Origin: an uncultured Oscillospiraceae bacterium
GTDB lineage: Bacteria; Bacillota; Clostridia; Oscillospirales; Oscillospiraceae
Direction of reading: 5' to 3'
Assembly: GCA_934635545.1 (NCBI GenBank)
Contig: CAKTZN010000089.1
Location: 1-7,226, forward strand
DNA: 7,226 nt
Part shown: positions 1 through 6,014 of the stretch, in pieces
Layout: each line of letters begins with the position of its first letter
How positions within the stretch are numbered: the stretch's first letter is position 1
Program-made: the position numbers and the translations under genes
Notes under the pieces: generated by a model
Database searches by the model: none
What the model saw: the letters and a program-made list of their open reading frames with translations, nothing else
Told to the model about the DNA's origin: nothing

Positions 1-243
1 TTCGAGGAGATGATCTCCGCCATCCAGGAGGAGACCGTCCGCCGTCTGTACAGCGTCCGCATCCAGCGCAACGAGGAGATCAAGCGTGAGCGTGTGGCCA
101 AGGGCATGACCGAGAACGTGGGCGGCGACGGCACCGTGAAGAAGCAGCCCAAAAAGGTGGTCAAGATCGGCCGCAACGACCTGTGCCCCTGCGGCAGCGG
201 GCTGAAGTGGAAGAAGTGCGACTGCAAAGAGTACCACTCCTGA
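1..243 (+). CDS. secA: Preprotein translocase ATPase SecA, C-terminal end (5' truncated by window)
   Basis: Only the last 80 codons are present; the frame is open from base 1 and ends at TGA 241-243. SecA is the cytoplasmic motor ATPase that pushes unfolded preproteins through the SecYEG channel. What is seen is the end of the helical region ([17 protein letters not shown]), a charged variable linker, and then the SEC-C zinc-binding tail: [11 protein letters not shown] followed by KWKKCDC, which fits the CxCxSGx6CxC pattern. In the family this tail contacts SecB or ribosomes and lipids. The four cysteines look intact, with Cys rather than His as the last ligand. A GC-rich hairpin follows 34 bases after the stop, so secA is probably last in its transcript. 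Identification rests on the tail and adjoining helix, which are very characteristic; SEC-C alone also occurs in other proteins. Confidence 0.93.
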   Translation, partial: FEEMISAIQEETVRRLYSVRIQRNEEIKRERVAKGMTENVGGDGTVKKQPKKVVKIGRNDLCPCGSGLKWKKCDCKEYHS

Positions 244-277
244 TTCCATAATACCAGAACTCTGATATGACCCAAAC

Positions 278-311
278 CGGGCGGCGGCATCAGCCGCCGC
301 CCGAGGTTTCT
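278..311 (+). terminator. Probable intrinsic terminator after secA
   Basis: An 11-bp perfect GC-rich stem (278-288 pairs with 293-303) closes a 4-base ATCA loop and is followed by a weak pyrimidine run, GGTTTCTCTC. The stem is very stable but the U-tract is broken, so termination may be partial. Confidence 0.6.
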
Positions 312-336
312 CTCTGGCGCAGTCTGCATTCGTTTT

Positions 337-421
337 GTAGGGGGCGATGCCCACATTGGCCCGCACGATGAACGAATACATCTGCACTGCACGGCGGGGC
401 GATGTGGGCATCGCCCCCTAC
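337..421. repeat. Long intergenic palindrome (dispersed-repeat-like)
   Basis: Bases 337-356 (GTAGGGGGCGATGCCCACAT) are the perfect reverse complement of 402-421. The pairing continues inwards to about 364/394 with one mismatch and one G-T pair, leaving a loop of about 29 bases. It contains no credible ORF and lies between the secA hairpin and the pgeF ribosome binding site. From memory, GTAGGGGCG...CGCCCCTAC palindromes recur in intergenic DNA of gut Oscillospiraceae; I infer a MITE- or REP-like dispersed element. If transcribed it would form a strong hairpin in the pgeF leader. Confidence 0.7.
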
Positions 422-467
422 GCCAATACAATAATCTCCCATCTATCCCCCCCGAAAGGAGCCTCAC

Positions 468-1271
468 ATGTTCCACACCAACACCAAAAACGGCATCACC
501 TACCTGACCGCCGATACCCTTGACGGCGTGTGCCACGGCTTTTCCACCCGCCCCGGCGGCGTGTCCCCCGCGCCGTGGGACAGTCTGAACCTGGGCGTGG
601 GCCGGGGCGACGATCTGGAGCGGGTGCGGGAGAATTACCGCCGCTTCTGCGCCGTTCTGGGCACAGATGTAAACCGGGTGGTACTGTCCAAGCAGATCCA
701 CGAGGACGTGGTGCGCCACGTCACCGAGGATGACGCGGGCAAGGGCCTGTGGCGTGACCGGGACTACCCCTCCGTGGACGGCATGGTCACCGACGTGCCC
801 CATCTGCCCCTGGTGGTGTTCTCCGCCGACTGCAATGTGGTGCTGCTCTATGACCCCGTCCGCCGGGCCATCGGCGCCTGCCACGCCGGATGGCGGGGCA
901 CGGCCCTGGGCATCGCGGGCAAGACGGTGCGTGAGATGCAGCGTCTCTTCGGCTGCGACCCGGCCGATATCCGCGCCGCCATCGGCCCGGCCATCGGCCA
1001 GTGCTGCTTCGAGACGGACGGCGACGTGCCGGAGGCCCTGCGGGCCGCACTGGGCAGCGAGGCCGCGCCCTATATCACCTGGAACGGCCATAAATACCAC
1101 ATCGACCTGAAGGCCGTCAACGCCCTGTGGCTGCAAAAAGCCGGCATCACCCGGATCGATATCAGCGGCGACTGCACCGCCTGCCGCACCGACCTCTACT
1201 GGAGCCACCGGAAGCACGGCGGCGCGCGGGGCAGTCAGATCGCCATGATCTCTCTGGAGGACAGCCTATGA
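468..1271 (+). CDS. pgeF: Peptidoglycan editing factor PgeF (DUF152 / 'polyphenol oxidase' family)
   Basis: This 267-residue cytosolic protein has the usual family length. Family landmarks seen: HGFSTRPGGVS (23-33), LNLG (40-43), KQIH with His79, SADC with Cys122, CHAGWRGT (138-145, His139), GPAIGQCCFE (173-182) and SHR (246-248). His79, Cys122 and His139 are the expected metal/catalytic triad. E. coli PgeF (YfiH) removes a wrongly added residue (L-Ser in place of L-Ala) from UDP-MurNAc precursors, so the likely role is quality control of wall precursor synthesis; the older 'laccase' annotation is probably misleading. One departure is ADCNVVLLYD, where ADCxPxLL is usual. The start is set by GAAAGGAG at 454-461, six bases before the ATG. 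Its stop overlaps the next gene's start (ATGA, 1268-1271), implying translational coupling. No clear promoter was found; a palindrome (337-421) lies just upstream. Confidence 0.93.
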   Translation: MFHTNTKNGITYLTADTLDGVCHGFSTRPGGVSPAPWDSLNLGVGRGDDLERVRENYRRFCAVLGTDVNRVVLSKQIHEDVVRHVTEDDAGKGLWRDRDYPSVDGMVTDVPHLPLVVFSADCNVVLLYDPVRRAIGACHAGWRGTALGIAGKTVREMQRLFGCDPADIRAAIGPAIGQCCFETDGDVPEALRAALGSEAAPYITWNGHKYHIDLKAVNALWLQKAGITRIDISGDCTACRTDLYWSHRKHGGARGSQIAMISLEDSL

Positions 1272-2839
1272 AACGACTTCTTGCCCTGCTGCTGGCGGCG
1301 CTGACGCTGCTCGGCCTGTCCGGCTGCGCCAACTGGGACGAGGGCACCTATTCCAACGACCCGCTGGACGAGCTGGCCAAGTACTATCAGACGGACGTGG
1401 AGGAGACGCCTCCGGCCCTGACGGTCTTTGCCCTGCCCTATCTGGGGGGTGAGACCCTGGATCCCATCACCTGCGCCGACGGCGTGCAGTTGACCCTCTC
1501 CTCCCTGCTGTATGAGCCGCTGTACCGTCTGACGCCCCAGTTTGAGGTGGAGAATGTCCTGGCCCAGAGCGAGAGTTACGACGCCGAGAGCTTCACCTAT
1601 ACCATCCGCCTGCGCAGCGGCGTCCAGTTCAGCGACGGCTCACCCCTGACGGCCCATGATGTGGCCGCCTCCCTTCTGCGGGCCCAGCAGTCCTCCCGCT
1701 ACGCCGCCCGGCTGGCGGACGTGACCGGCATCCGGACGCCGGACAGCAGCACGGTGACCATCCAGTTGGCCCAGGACCGCCGCACCTTTACGGCGCTGCT
1801 GGACATCCCCATCGTCAGATCCAGCACCGAGACCCAGCTTTTTCCCGTGGGCACCGGCCCCTACGCCAAGGACGAGACCAGCGACGCCCTGTGCCGCAAT
1901 TCCCACTGGTGGCGCACCGTGTCCCTGCCCTTCGATACCATCAGCCTGCTGTCCTACAAGAGCAGCGAGGCGGCGGCCTACGCCTTCTCCTCTCACGATG
2001 TCCACCTGCTAGCCTATGACATGACCGGCACCGGCGTGGACGTGGCCTCCACCAGCGGCAGCTATACCGACGCGGACACCACTATCCTGCAGTTTCTGGG
2101 CTTCAACATGGCCCGCGGCCTGTTCCAGGACGCGGACATGCGTCGGGCCATCAGCCTGGCCATCGACCGCTCCGCCATCGTCAGCGCCTATCTGGTGGGT
2201 CACGGCACCGAGGCCCAGTTCCCCATCAATCCCGCCAGCACCCTGTACCCCACGGCCCTGGAGCAGAACAGCACCGCCGGTGACTGCGCCGCCGCCATGG
2301 CCGAACTGAACATGGCCGACGGCGAGGGCGTCTATAACCTGACGCTGCTGGTCAACAGCGAGAACAGCTTCAAAACCGCTGCCGCCCAGGAGATCGCCCA
2401 GGCCCTGAACCAGTACGACTTCGACGTGACCGTCCGGGCCCTGCCCTGGGACGAGTACCTCACCGCCCTGGCCGAGGGCCGCTTCGACCTGTACTATGGC
2501 GAGTGCAAGCTCACCGCCGACTGGGACGTGACGCCGCTGCTGGGCACCAGCGGCAGCCTGAACTACGGCGGCTGGTCTGACGCCGTTATGGACACCCAGT
2601 TGGCCGCCTGTCTGACCGCGGAAAGCGAGGAGCGCCGCTCCGTTACGCTGGAGGCCCTGTGCCGCCGCCTGCAAAGCCAGACGCCCTTCATCCCCATCTG
2701 CTTCAAGCGTACCTCGGTGCTGCTGCCCTATGACACGGTGGATACCATCACCCCCACCGCCGCCGATCCCTTCTACCATCTGGAGAACTGGACCGTACAC
2801 TGGGCCGCGGCGGATACCGGCAAGGATACAAAAAACTGA
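1268..2839 (+). CDS. ABC-type solute-binding lipoprotein, family 5 (oligopeptide/OppA-like)
   Basis: This 523-residue protein fits the family-5 extracytoplasmic binding proteins. The N-terminus is a lipoprotein signal: MKR, a hydrophobic stretch at 4-17, and the lipobox LSGC with Cys20 as the predicted lipidated residue. Family signatures seen: the YTIRLRSGVQFSDGSPL region with AHDV (111-132), GTGPY (195-199) and FNMARGLF...MRRAISLAIDR (279-301), which matches the usual 'FN...vRqAl..AIDR' block. Such proteins sit on the outer membrane face and pass oligopeptides, nickel or similar ligands to a permease; the ligand cannot be told here. No permease or ATPase gene is adjacent, so it may be an orphan receptor or use a distant transporter. 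The ATG at 1268 is preferred over an in-frame ATG at 1127 because GGAGG lies at 1256-1260 and the signal peptide begins here. It overlaps pgeF by four bases. The stop lies inside the terminator stem. Confidence 0.9.
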   Translation: MKRLLALLLAALTLLGLSGCANWDEGTYSNDPLDELAKYYQTDVEETPPALTVFALPYLGGETLDPITCADGVQLTLSSLLYEPLYRLTPQFEVENVLAQSESYDAESFTYTIRLRSGVQFSDGSPLTAHDVAASLLRAQQSSRYAARLADVTGIRTPDSSTVTIQLAQDRRTFTALLDIPIVRSSTETQLFPVGTGPYAKDETSDALCRNSHWWRTVSLPFDTISLLSYKSSEAAAYAFSSHDVHLLAYDMTGTGVDVASTSGSYTDADTTILQFLGFNMARGLFQDADMRRAISLAIDRSAIVSAYLVGHGTEAQFPINPASTLYPTALEQNSTAGDCAAAMAELNMADGEGVYNLTLLVNSENSFKTAAAQEIAQALNQYDFDVTVRALPWDEYLTALAEGRFDLYYGECKLTADWDVTPLLGTSGSLNYGGWSDAVMDTQLAACLTAESEERRSVTLEALCRRLQSQTPFIPICFKRTSVLLPYDTVDTITPTAADPFYHLENWTVHWAAADTGKDTKN

Positions 2840-2865
2840 GACGGCCCAGCCGTCTCAGTTTTTTT
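2830..2865. terminator. Bidirectional intrinsic terminator between the lipoprotein gene and lexA
   Basis: A perfect 10-bp stem CTGAGACGGC (2836-2845) pairs with 2849-2858 around a CCA loop. Six A's (2830-2835) precede it and seven T's (2859-2865) follow, so it can terminate transcripts from both convergent genes. The stop codon of the plus-strand gene (2837-2839) is part of the stem. Confidence 0.92.
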
Positions 2866-2877
2866 ATTATCCTATGA

Positions 2878-3504
2878 TCAATACGTCCGGATCACGGCGC
2901 TGACCTTGCCCAGGATGGAGGCATTGCGCCCGTCGATGGGGCTGTACGCCTCGTTCTCCGGCATCAGCCATACCTGGCCGTCCTTGCGCTTCAGGCGCTT
3001 CACCGTGGCCTCATCTTCGATCAGTGCCACGATGATCTCGCCGTTGTGGGCCTCCTGCTGCTGATGTACCACCACCAGGTCGCCCGGCAGGATACCCGCG
3101 TTCAGCATGGACTCGCCCCGCACCCGCAGGGCAAAGTACTCGCCGTCCTTGCCGCCGGTGTCAAAGGCCAGATAGTCCTCGATGCACTCCTGGGCCAGGA
3201 TCGGCGTACCGGCGGCCACCGAGCCCACGATGGGCACCCGGCCCACCGGCTCCGCCGCCTGCACAGCGGCAGGCGCCGCCTTTTCCGCCGCCGGGCGCAC
3301 CAGCGTGATGGTCCGGCCCTTGCGGCCCGACCGCTTGATGATCCCGCGCTCCTCCATGTTCTTCAGATGGAAGTGCACCGTCGAGGGGGACTTCAGTCCC
3401 ACCGCCGCGCCGATCTCGCGGACGGAGGGGGCAAACCCTTCCTCTGCCAACATCTGAACGATATAGTCGTAGATCTTCTGCTGCATTTTCGTCATTTGTG
3501 CCAT
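2878..3504 (-). CDS. lexA: SOS-response repressor LexA
   Basis: This 208-residue LexA has the normal length. Residues 1-65 form the winged helix DNA-binding domain, with the recognition region PSVREIGAAVGLKSPSTVHFHLKNM (26-50). An Ala/Pro/Glu linker follows, then the S24 autoprotease domain. The self-cleavage bond is Ala98-Gly99 in GSVAAGTP, the nucleophile is Ser132 (GESM), and the general base is Lys169 (ATVKR). LexA represses DNA-repair genes and cleaves itself when RecA filaments form on damaged DNA. The start at 3504 is chosen because AAGGAG (minus strand, 3511-3516) sits six bases upstream; in-frame ATGs at 3495 and 3486 are less well placed. It is divergent from secG, and its promoter carries a candidate LexA operator, consistent with autoregulation. 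All catalytic parts look intact. Confidence 0.97.
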   Translation of the reverse strand: MAQMTKMQQKIYDYIVQMLAEEGFAPSVREIGAAVGLKSPSTVHFHLKNMEERGIIKRSGRKGRTITLVRPAAEKAAPAAVQAAEPVGRVPIVGSVAAGTPILAQECIEDYLAFDTGGKDGEYFALRVRGESMLNAGILPGDLVVVHQQQEAHNGEIIVALIEDEATVKRLKRKDGQVWLMPENEAYSPIDGRNASILGKVSAVIRTY

Positions 3505-3544
3505 AAGCTGCTCCTTCTCCGCCCAAGTTTATACTGGCAGGATT

Positions 3545-3573
3545 AGTATAGCATACTTCTCCGCAGTTTACAA
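3545..3573 (-). promoter_or_regulatory. lexA promoter (SigA-type, extended -10)
   Basis: On the minus strand, TTGTAA (3568-3573) and TATACT (3545-3550) are separated by exactly 17 bases (3551-3567), with a TGC extended -10 just before the TATACT. It lies 41 bases upstream of the lexA start codon. Confidence 0.75.
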
Positions 3574-3582
3574 CAACTGTTC
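3571..3582 (-). promoter_or_regulatory. Candidate SOS box (LexA operator) in the lexA promoter
   Basis: The minus strand reads GAAC-AGTT-GTTG. Gram-positive LexA boxes follow GAAC-N4-GTTC/T, so seven of the eight fixed bases match and only the last differs. The site overlaps the upstream edge of the lexA -35 box, where bound repressor would block polymerase. Confidence 0.6.
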
Positions 3583-3604
3583 TAAAATATTTTTCAATTT
3601 TCGC

Positions 3605-3633
3605 TTGCTTTTTTTCCTTGACTGTGGTAACAT
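3605..3633 (+). promoter_or_regulatory. Candidate secG promoter
   Basis: TTGCTT (3605-3610) and TAACAT (3628-3633) are spaced by 17 bases, with a TGG extended -10 immediately before TAACAT. It lies in the AT-rich divergent region and points towards secG. The -10 is imperfect. An alternative -35 (TTGACT, 3618-3623) has no well-spaced -10. Confidence 0.4.
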
Positions 3634-3652
3634 TGTTTTTACCGTGATAGAT

Positions 3653-3675
3653 ATGCCTGTCGTTCGGACAGGCAT
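3653..3675 (+). promoter_or_regulatory. Hairpin in the secG 5' leader
   Basis: ATGCCTGTC (3653-3661) pairs perfectly with GACAGGCAT (3667-3675) around the loop GTTCG. It ends 12 bases before the secG ribosome binding site. No T-run follows, so it is not a terminator; it could stabilise the mRNA or tune translation. It matches no riboswitch I know. Confidence 0.45.
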
Positions 3676-3701
3676 GCAAATACGTTTGGAGGGTTTTCCG
3701 T

Positions 3702-3944
3702 ATGCTTCTCTTTGTTACGATTCTGCAGTTGCTTGCCGCGCTGCTTCTGATCCTGATCGTCCTGTTCCAGTCCGGTAAGAGCCAGGGCCTGTCCGGCACC
3801 ATCGGCGGCATCGCCGATTCCTACATGGCCAAGAGCAAGGCCCGTTCTCTGGACGCCAAGCTGGCCAAGGCTACCAAGTGGCTGGGTGCCGTGTTTGTTG
3901 TGCTGACGCTGGTCCTCAACTGCATGGTCGCCGCCGGCATGTAA
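3702..3944 (+). CDS. secG: Preprotein translocase subunit SecG
   Basis: This 80-residue protein has the expected size and two-helix layout: helix 1 at about 3-22, helix 2 at about 58-77, and between them the cytoplasmic loop with the SecG signature LFQSGKSQGLSGTIGG (21-36). SecG is the small accessory subunit of the SecYEG channel and eases SecA cycling during export. The ATG is preceded by GGAGGG (3688-3693), eight bases away. It is apparently monocistronic, divergent from lexA and closed by a strong terminator. In many Clostridia secG is followed by rnr and smpB; here it is not, and a convergent deacetylase follows instead. The 3' end of secA lies about 3.5 kb away on the same strand. Confidence 0.95.
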   Translation: MLLFVTILQLLAALLLILIVLFQSGKSQGLSGTIGGIADSYMAKSKARSLDAKLAKATKWLGAVFVVLTLVLNCMVAAGM

Positions 3945-3958
3945 TTTGACACTGTCTG

Positions 3959-3995
3959 TAAAAGGAGCCCGATGCATTGCATCGGGCTCCTTTTA
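3959..3995. terminator. Bidirectional intrinsic terminator between secG and the deacetylase gene
   Basis: A 17-bp perfect stem, 3959-3975 against 3979-3995, encloses a three-base ATT loop. It carries AAAA on the left and TTTT on the right. It lies 14 bases after the secG stop and overlaps the last codon of the convergent deacetylase gene, so it can end both transcripts. Confidence 0.9.
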
Positions 3996-4715
3996 TTTTG
4001 CGCATCTGTACACCTCGCCTGCCAGCGGCTCCACGCCCTTCCGGGCCAGCAGCTCCGCCACCGTCACAAAGCGATAGCCCTGCTGCTGCAGATGATCCAC
4101 CGCCCGCAGCGCCGCCTCCACCGAGTTGAGATACCGGTCGTGCAGCAGGATGATGTCCCCGTCCCCCGTCTCCCGGTAGATGATGTCCAGGATCTTCTCC
4201 GCGTCCTTGCTCTTCCAGTCCTCCGTGTCCACCGACCAGTTGATGATAGGCGTCGCCGCGGCGGCGCACGCCTCCTCCGACAGCAGCCCGTAGGGCGGCC
4301 GCACCCAGTAGTCCCCCTCCCCCAGCAGCTCCTGCAGCAGTTCATCGTTCCGCCGCATATCCTCCTCCGCCGCGCCGCAGGACAGCTTATCCAGCTCCTG
4401 ATGGTCATAGGAGTGGTTGCCCACCTGATGCCCCTCTTCGGCCATGCGGATCACGATGTCCGGATCCTTCACCACCTGGCAGCCCACCACAAAGAACGTG
4501 GCGCGGACGCCCCGCTCCTTCAGCCCATCCAGCAGTTGGGGCGTACACCGGGGCGACGGCCCGTCGTCGAAGGTCAGCGCCACATATTTGATGTCCCCGC
4601 CGTCCTCTGCCGCCGCGGCACTGTCCGCCGCCACCGCGTCCCCGGCAGGCCGCGCCCCGCCGCAGACGGCTATCAGCACCAGCGCCGCCAGCGCCAGCCA
4701 CACGCCCCGTTTCAT
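3993..4715 (-). CDS. Exported polysaccharide deacetylase (NodB domain, carbohydrate esterase 4)
   Basis: A 240-residue protein with a complete NodB fold. From the chosen start the conserved motifs are TFDDG (48-52; Asp50 and Asp51), HSYDH (101-105; metal-binding His101 and His105), RPPYG (139-143), DTEDW (163-167) and LLHD (190-193; catalytic His192). The family removes N- or O-acetyl groups from polymers such as peptidoglycan or chitin-like glycans using a divalent metal. Residues 4-18 form a hydrophobic signal or anchor after MKR, followed by an Ala-rich spacer, so it should act outside the membrane, probably on the wall. The start at 4715 has the strong site GGAGGTGAT (centred near 4725); an in-frame ATG at 4736 lies upstream of that site and is rejected. 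It is convergent with secG. Exact substrate unknown. Confidence 0.9.
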   Translation of the reverse strand: MKRGVWLALAALVLIAVCGGARPAGDAVAADSAAAAEDGGDIKYVALTFDDGPSPRCTPQLLDGLKERGVRATFFVVGCQVVKDPDIVIRMAEEGHQVGNHSYDHQELDKLSCGAAEEDMRRNDELLQELLGEGDYWVRPPYGLLSEEACAAAATPIINWSVDTEDWKSKDAEKILDIIYRETGDGDIILLHDRYLNSVEAALRAVDHLQQQGYRFVTVAELLARKGVEPLAGEVYRCAK

Positions 4716-4751
4716 CCCATCACCTCCCCACAGCATATGCGGCGGCGGGCA

Positions 4752-4785
4752 TAAAAAGCACCGGACGGGGTTCTCCCCGCCCGGT
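4752..4785 (-). terminator. Intrinsic terminator of the zinc-ribbon operon
   Basis: Read on the minus strand, an 11-bp stem with one G-U pair (4775-4785 with 4760-4770) encloses an AGAA loop and is followed by GCTTTTTA. It begins five bases after the stop of the last operon gene. Confidence 0.85.
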
Positions 4786-4790
4786 CTCTC

Positions 4791-5591
4791 TTAGCTCCGG
4801 AACACGTCCGTAATGTCCACACGCACCTCGTAATAGGAGTCCGCTGTGTACTCGTCGTCCGCAGTCCAGCCGTAGTTGGTAAAAGACAGATACGCCTCCG
4901 TCACATTCTCCCAGCCGATATCGTCGAAGCGGCTGTATTGCCAGCAGCCCTCACCTACATTGTTCTCATACCAGGTGTAAGCATACACCTCACTGCCATC
5001 CTTAAGGATGGCGTACAGCTCCGGCGTATAGGTGGGCTCCTTCTCCCAGTATACTGTGGCCAGCAGCTCCTCCGCGTCGAGCGCGGCGCTCTCCACTCTC
5101 ACCGTCTGGCCGTCGATGACGAACTGCTCTCCCGGCTCGTAGTAGAAGATGTAGTCATCGGTGATCTCCTCCGCCGGAGCCTCGGGCACGATCTCGATAT
5201 CGGGCCCCTCATCCCCTGCCGGATGGTTCGCGAACGGTATGATACTGAACACAAACACCAGCACCAGCATCACCAGAATGAACACAGCGACGGCTTCCAC
5301 CGTTTTCTTTCCGGTGTCTCCCGCGCCCTCCCGACGAAGGGACGGCCCTCTTTTCCCCTGACGGACATCCTCCTCGTGGCACTCCTTCTGCTCATAGCAG
5401 TCCTTCCGTTCCCGGCCCGCCTCGCTCTGCCGCAGGAATTCCCGCTCATGCAGCAGCTCTGCGTTGCCCTCCTCGTCAAAATCCACCCGCATACGGCTGC
5501 TGGGCTTGTTATACGCGCCGCAGTGGGGGCACAGGTCGCTTTCGTGATAGCTGTACCGCTTCCCGCAGGATCTGCATTTGATATTTGCCAT
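4791..5591 (-). CDS. Zinc-ribbon, single-pass membrane protein with extracytoplasmic C-terminal domain (unknown function)
   Basis: I do not recognise this 266-residue protein as a named family. In order: a short zinc ribbon CRSC...CPHC (Cys6, Cys9, Cys21, Cys24); a charged region at 35-75 rich in Glu/Arg, with a second Cys pair in CYEQKEC (Cys65, Cys71); a basic patch (78-97); one hydrophobic helix at about 98-121; then about 145 acidic, Tyr/Trp-rich residues to the end. With basic residues before the helix, the ribbon should be cytoplasmic and the C-terminal domain outside. Its first 73 residues are nearly identical to those of the preceding gene product, but the rest is unrelated. It is last in a three-gene operon. 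AAAGGAG before the ATG overlaps the previous stop region, with a 12-base gap, suggesting coupling. A sensor or envelope-stress role is only a guess from topology. Confidence 0.8.
   Translation of the reverse strand: MANIKCRSCGKRYSYHESDLCPHCGAYNKPSSRMRVDFDEEGNAELLHEREFLRQSEAGRERKDCYEQKECHEEDVRQGKRGPSLRREGAGDTGKKTVEAVAVFILVMLVLVFVFSIIPFANHPAGDEGPDIEIVPEAPAEEITDDYIFYYEPGEQFVIDGQTVRVESAALDAEELLATVYWEKEPTYTPELYAILKDGSEVYAYTWYENNVGEGCWQYSRFDDIGWENVTEAYLSFTNYGWTADDEYTADSYYEVRVDITDVFRS
5386..5591 (-). repeat. Duplicated zinc-ribbon module, copy 2 (DNA-level repeat)
   Basis: By hand alignment this stretch differs from 5794-5999 at 16 of 206 bases (about 92% identity, no gaps). A 57-bp block, 5386-5442, is identical to 5794-5850. 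Similarity drops away abruptly left of 5386, inside the coding region. It encodes the shared N-terminus of the 266-residue protein. Confidence 0.9.
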
Positions 5592-5603
5592 GATTTTCTC
5601 CTT

Positions 5604-5999
5604 TTATCCCGCTATGATCCTGATAATGACGACCACCACAGCCACCACGATCAGCAATGTCTTTCCGCCCTCCGACATCTCGCCGTCCTGATTTTTGCGG
5701 AAGGAATCGCCAAACCGCTTCAACTGCTCCGTCAACTGTCGGTTGTCCAACCCGGGAATACGCACCTGGCGGGCCGCGCCCTCGTGACATTCTTTCTGCT
5801 CATAGCAGTCCTTCCGTTCCCGGCCCGCCTCGCTCTGCCGCAGGAATTCCTGCTCATGCAGCAGCTCCGCGTTGCCCTCCTGATCGAAGTCCACCCGCAT
5901 GCGGCTGCCGGGCTTGTTATACGCGCCGCAGTGGGGGCACAGGTCGCTGTCGTGATAGCTGTACCGCCGCCCGCAGGCTTTGCATTTGATGCTGGCCAT
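5604..5999 (-). CDS. Zinc-ribbon protein with C-terminal membrane anchor (unknown function)
   Basis: This 131-residue protein begins with CKAC...CPHC (Cys6, Cys9, Cys21, Cys24), a short zinc ribbon. It continues with the same charged segment and CYEQKEC motif as its downstream neighbour (65 of the first 73 residues identical). It then diverges into a polar linker (about 75-112) and ends with a strongly hydrophobic helix at about 114-130, just before the stop. It should therefore be a tail-anchored protein with its bulk in the cytoplasm. A purine-rich SD (GGGAGGGG, about 6006-6013) precedes the ATG. The gaps are 15 bases to the upstream gene and 12 bases to the downstream one, so this is the middle gene of an operon. 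The paralogues could form a hetero-complex through the common module, which is inference. No known family recognised. Confidence 0.8.
   Translation of the reverse strand: MASIKCKACGRRYSYHDSDLCPHCGAYNKPGSRMRVDFDQEGNAELLHEQEFLRQSEAGRERKDCYEQKECHEGAARQVRIPGLDNRQLTEQLKRFGDSFRKNQDGEMSEGGKTLLIVVAVVVVIIRIIAG
5794..5999 (-). repeat. Duplicated zinc-ribbon module, copy 1 (DNA-level repeat)
   Basis: Partner of the repeat at 5386-5591, offset by 408 bases. It codes for the shared N-terminus of the 131-residue protein. The conserved part starts exactly at the ATG of both genes and stops near codon 73, so the unit duplicated or converted is one protein module rather than a whole gene. Confidence 0.9.
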
Positions 6000-6014
6000 C
6001 GTCGTTCCCCTCCC

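Noticed and set aside
337..421. A CRISPR repeat or transposon terminal inverted repeat pair
   Set aside because: There is only one pair of arms, no repeat-spacer series and no transposase gene; a dispersed palindromic element fits better.
1127..1267. Upstream in-frame extension of the lipoprotein gene (47 extra residues)
   Set aside because: It would overlap pgeF by 145 bases and bury the signal peptide. The ATG at 1268 has GGAGG at the right distance and begins a normal lipoprotein signal.
2009..2800. A 263-codon Gly/Val-rich minus-strand frame opposite the solute-binding lipoprotein gene
   Set aside because: It is a shadow frame of GC-rich coding sequence. The plus-strand frame has a lipoprotein signal and family-5 motifs.
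3161..3811. A 216-codon minus-strand frame across lexA and the lexA-secG intergenic region
   Set aside because: It overlaps lexA out of frame, crosses promoters and part of secG, and its translation has no coherent domain.
4716..4736. Earlier ATG for the deacetylase (seven extra residues)
   Set aside because: The strong GGAGGTGAT site lies downstream of that ATG and is correctly placed for the ATG at 4715.
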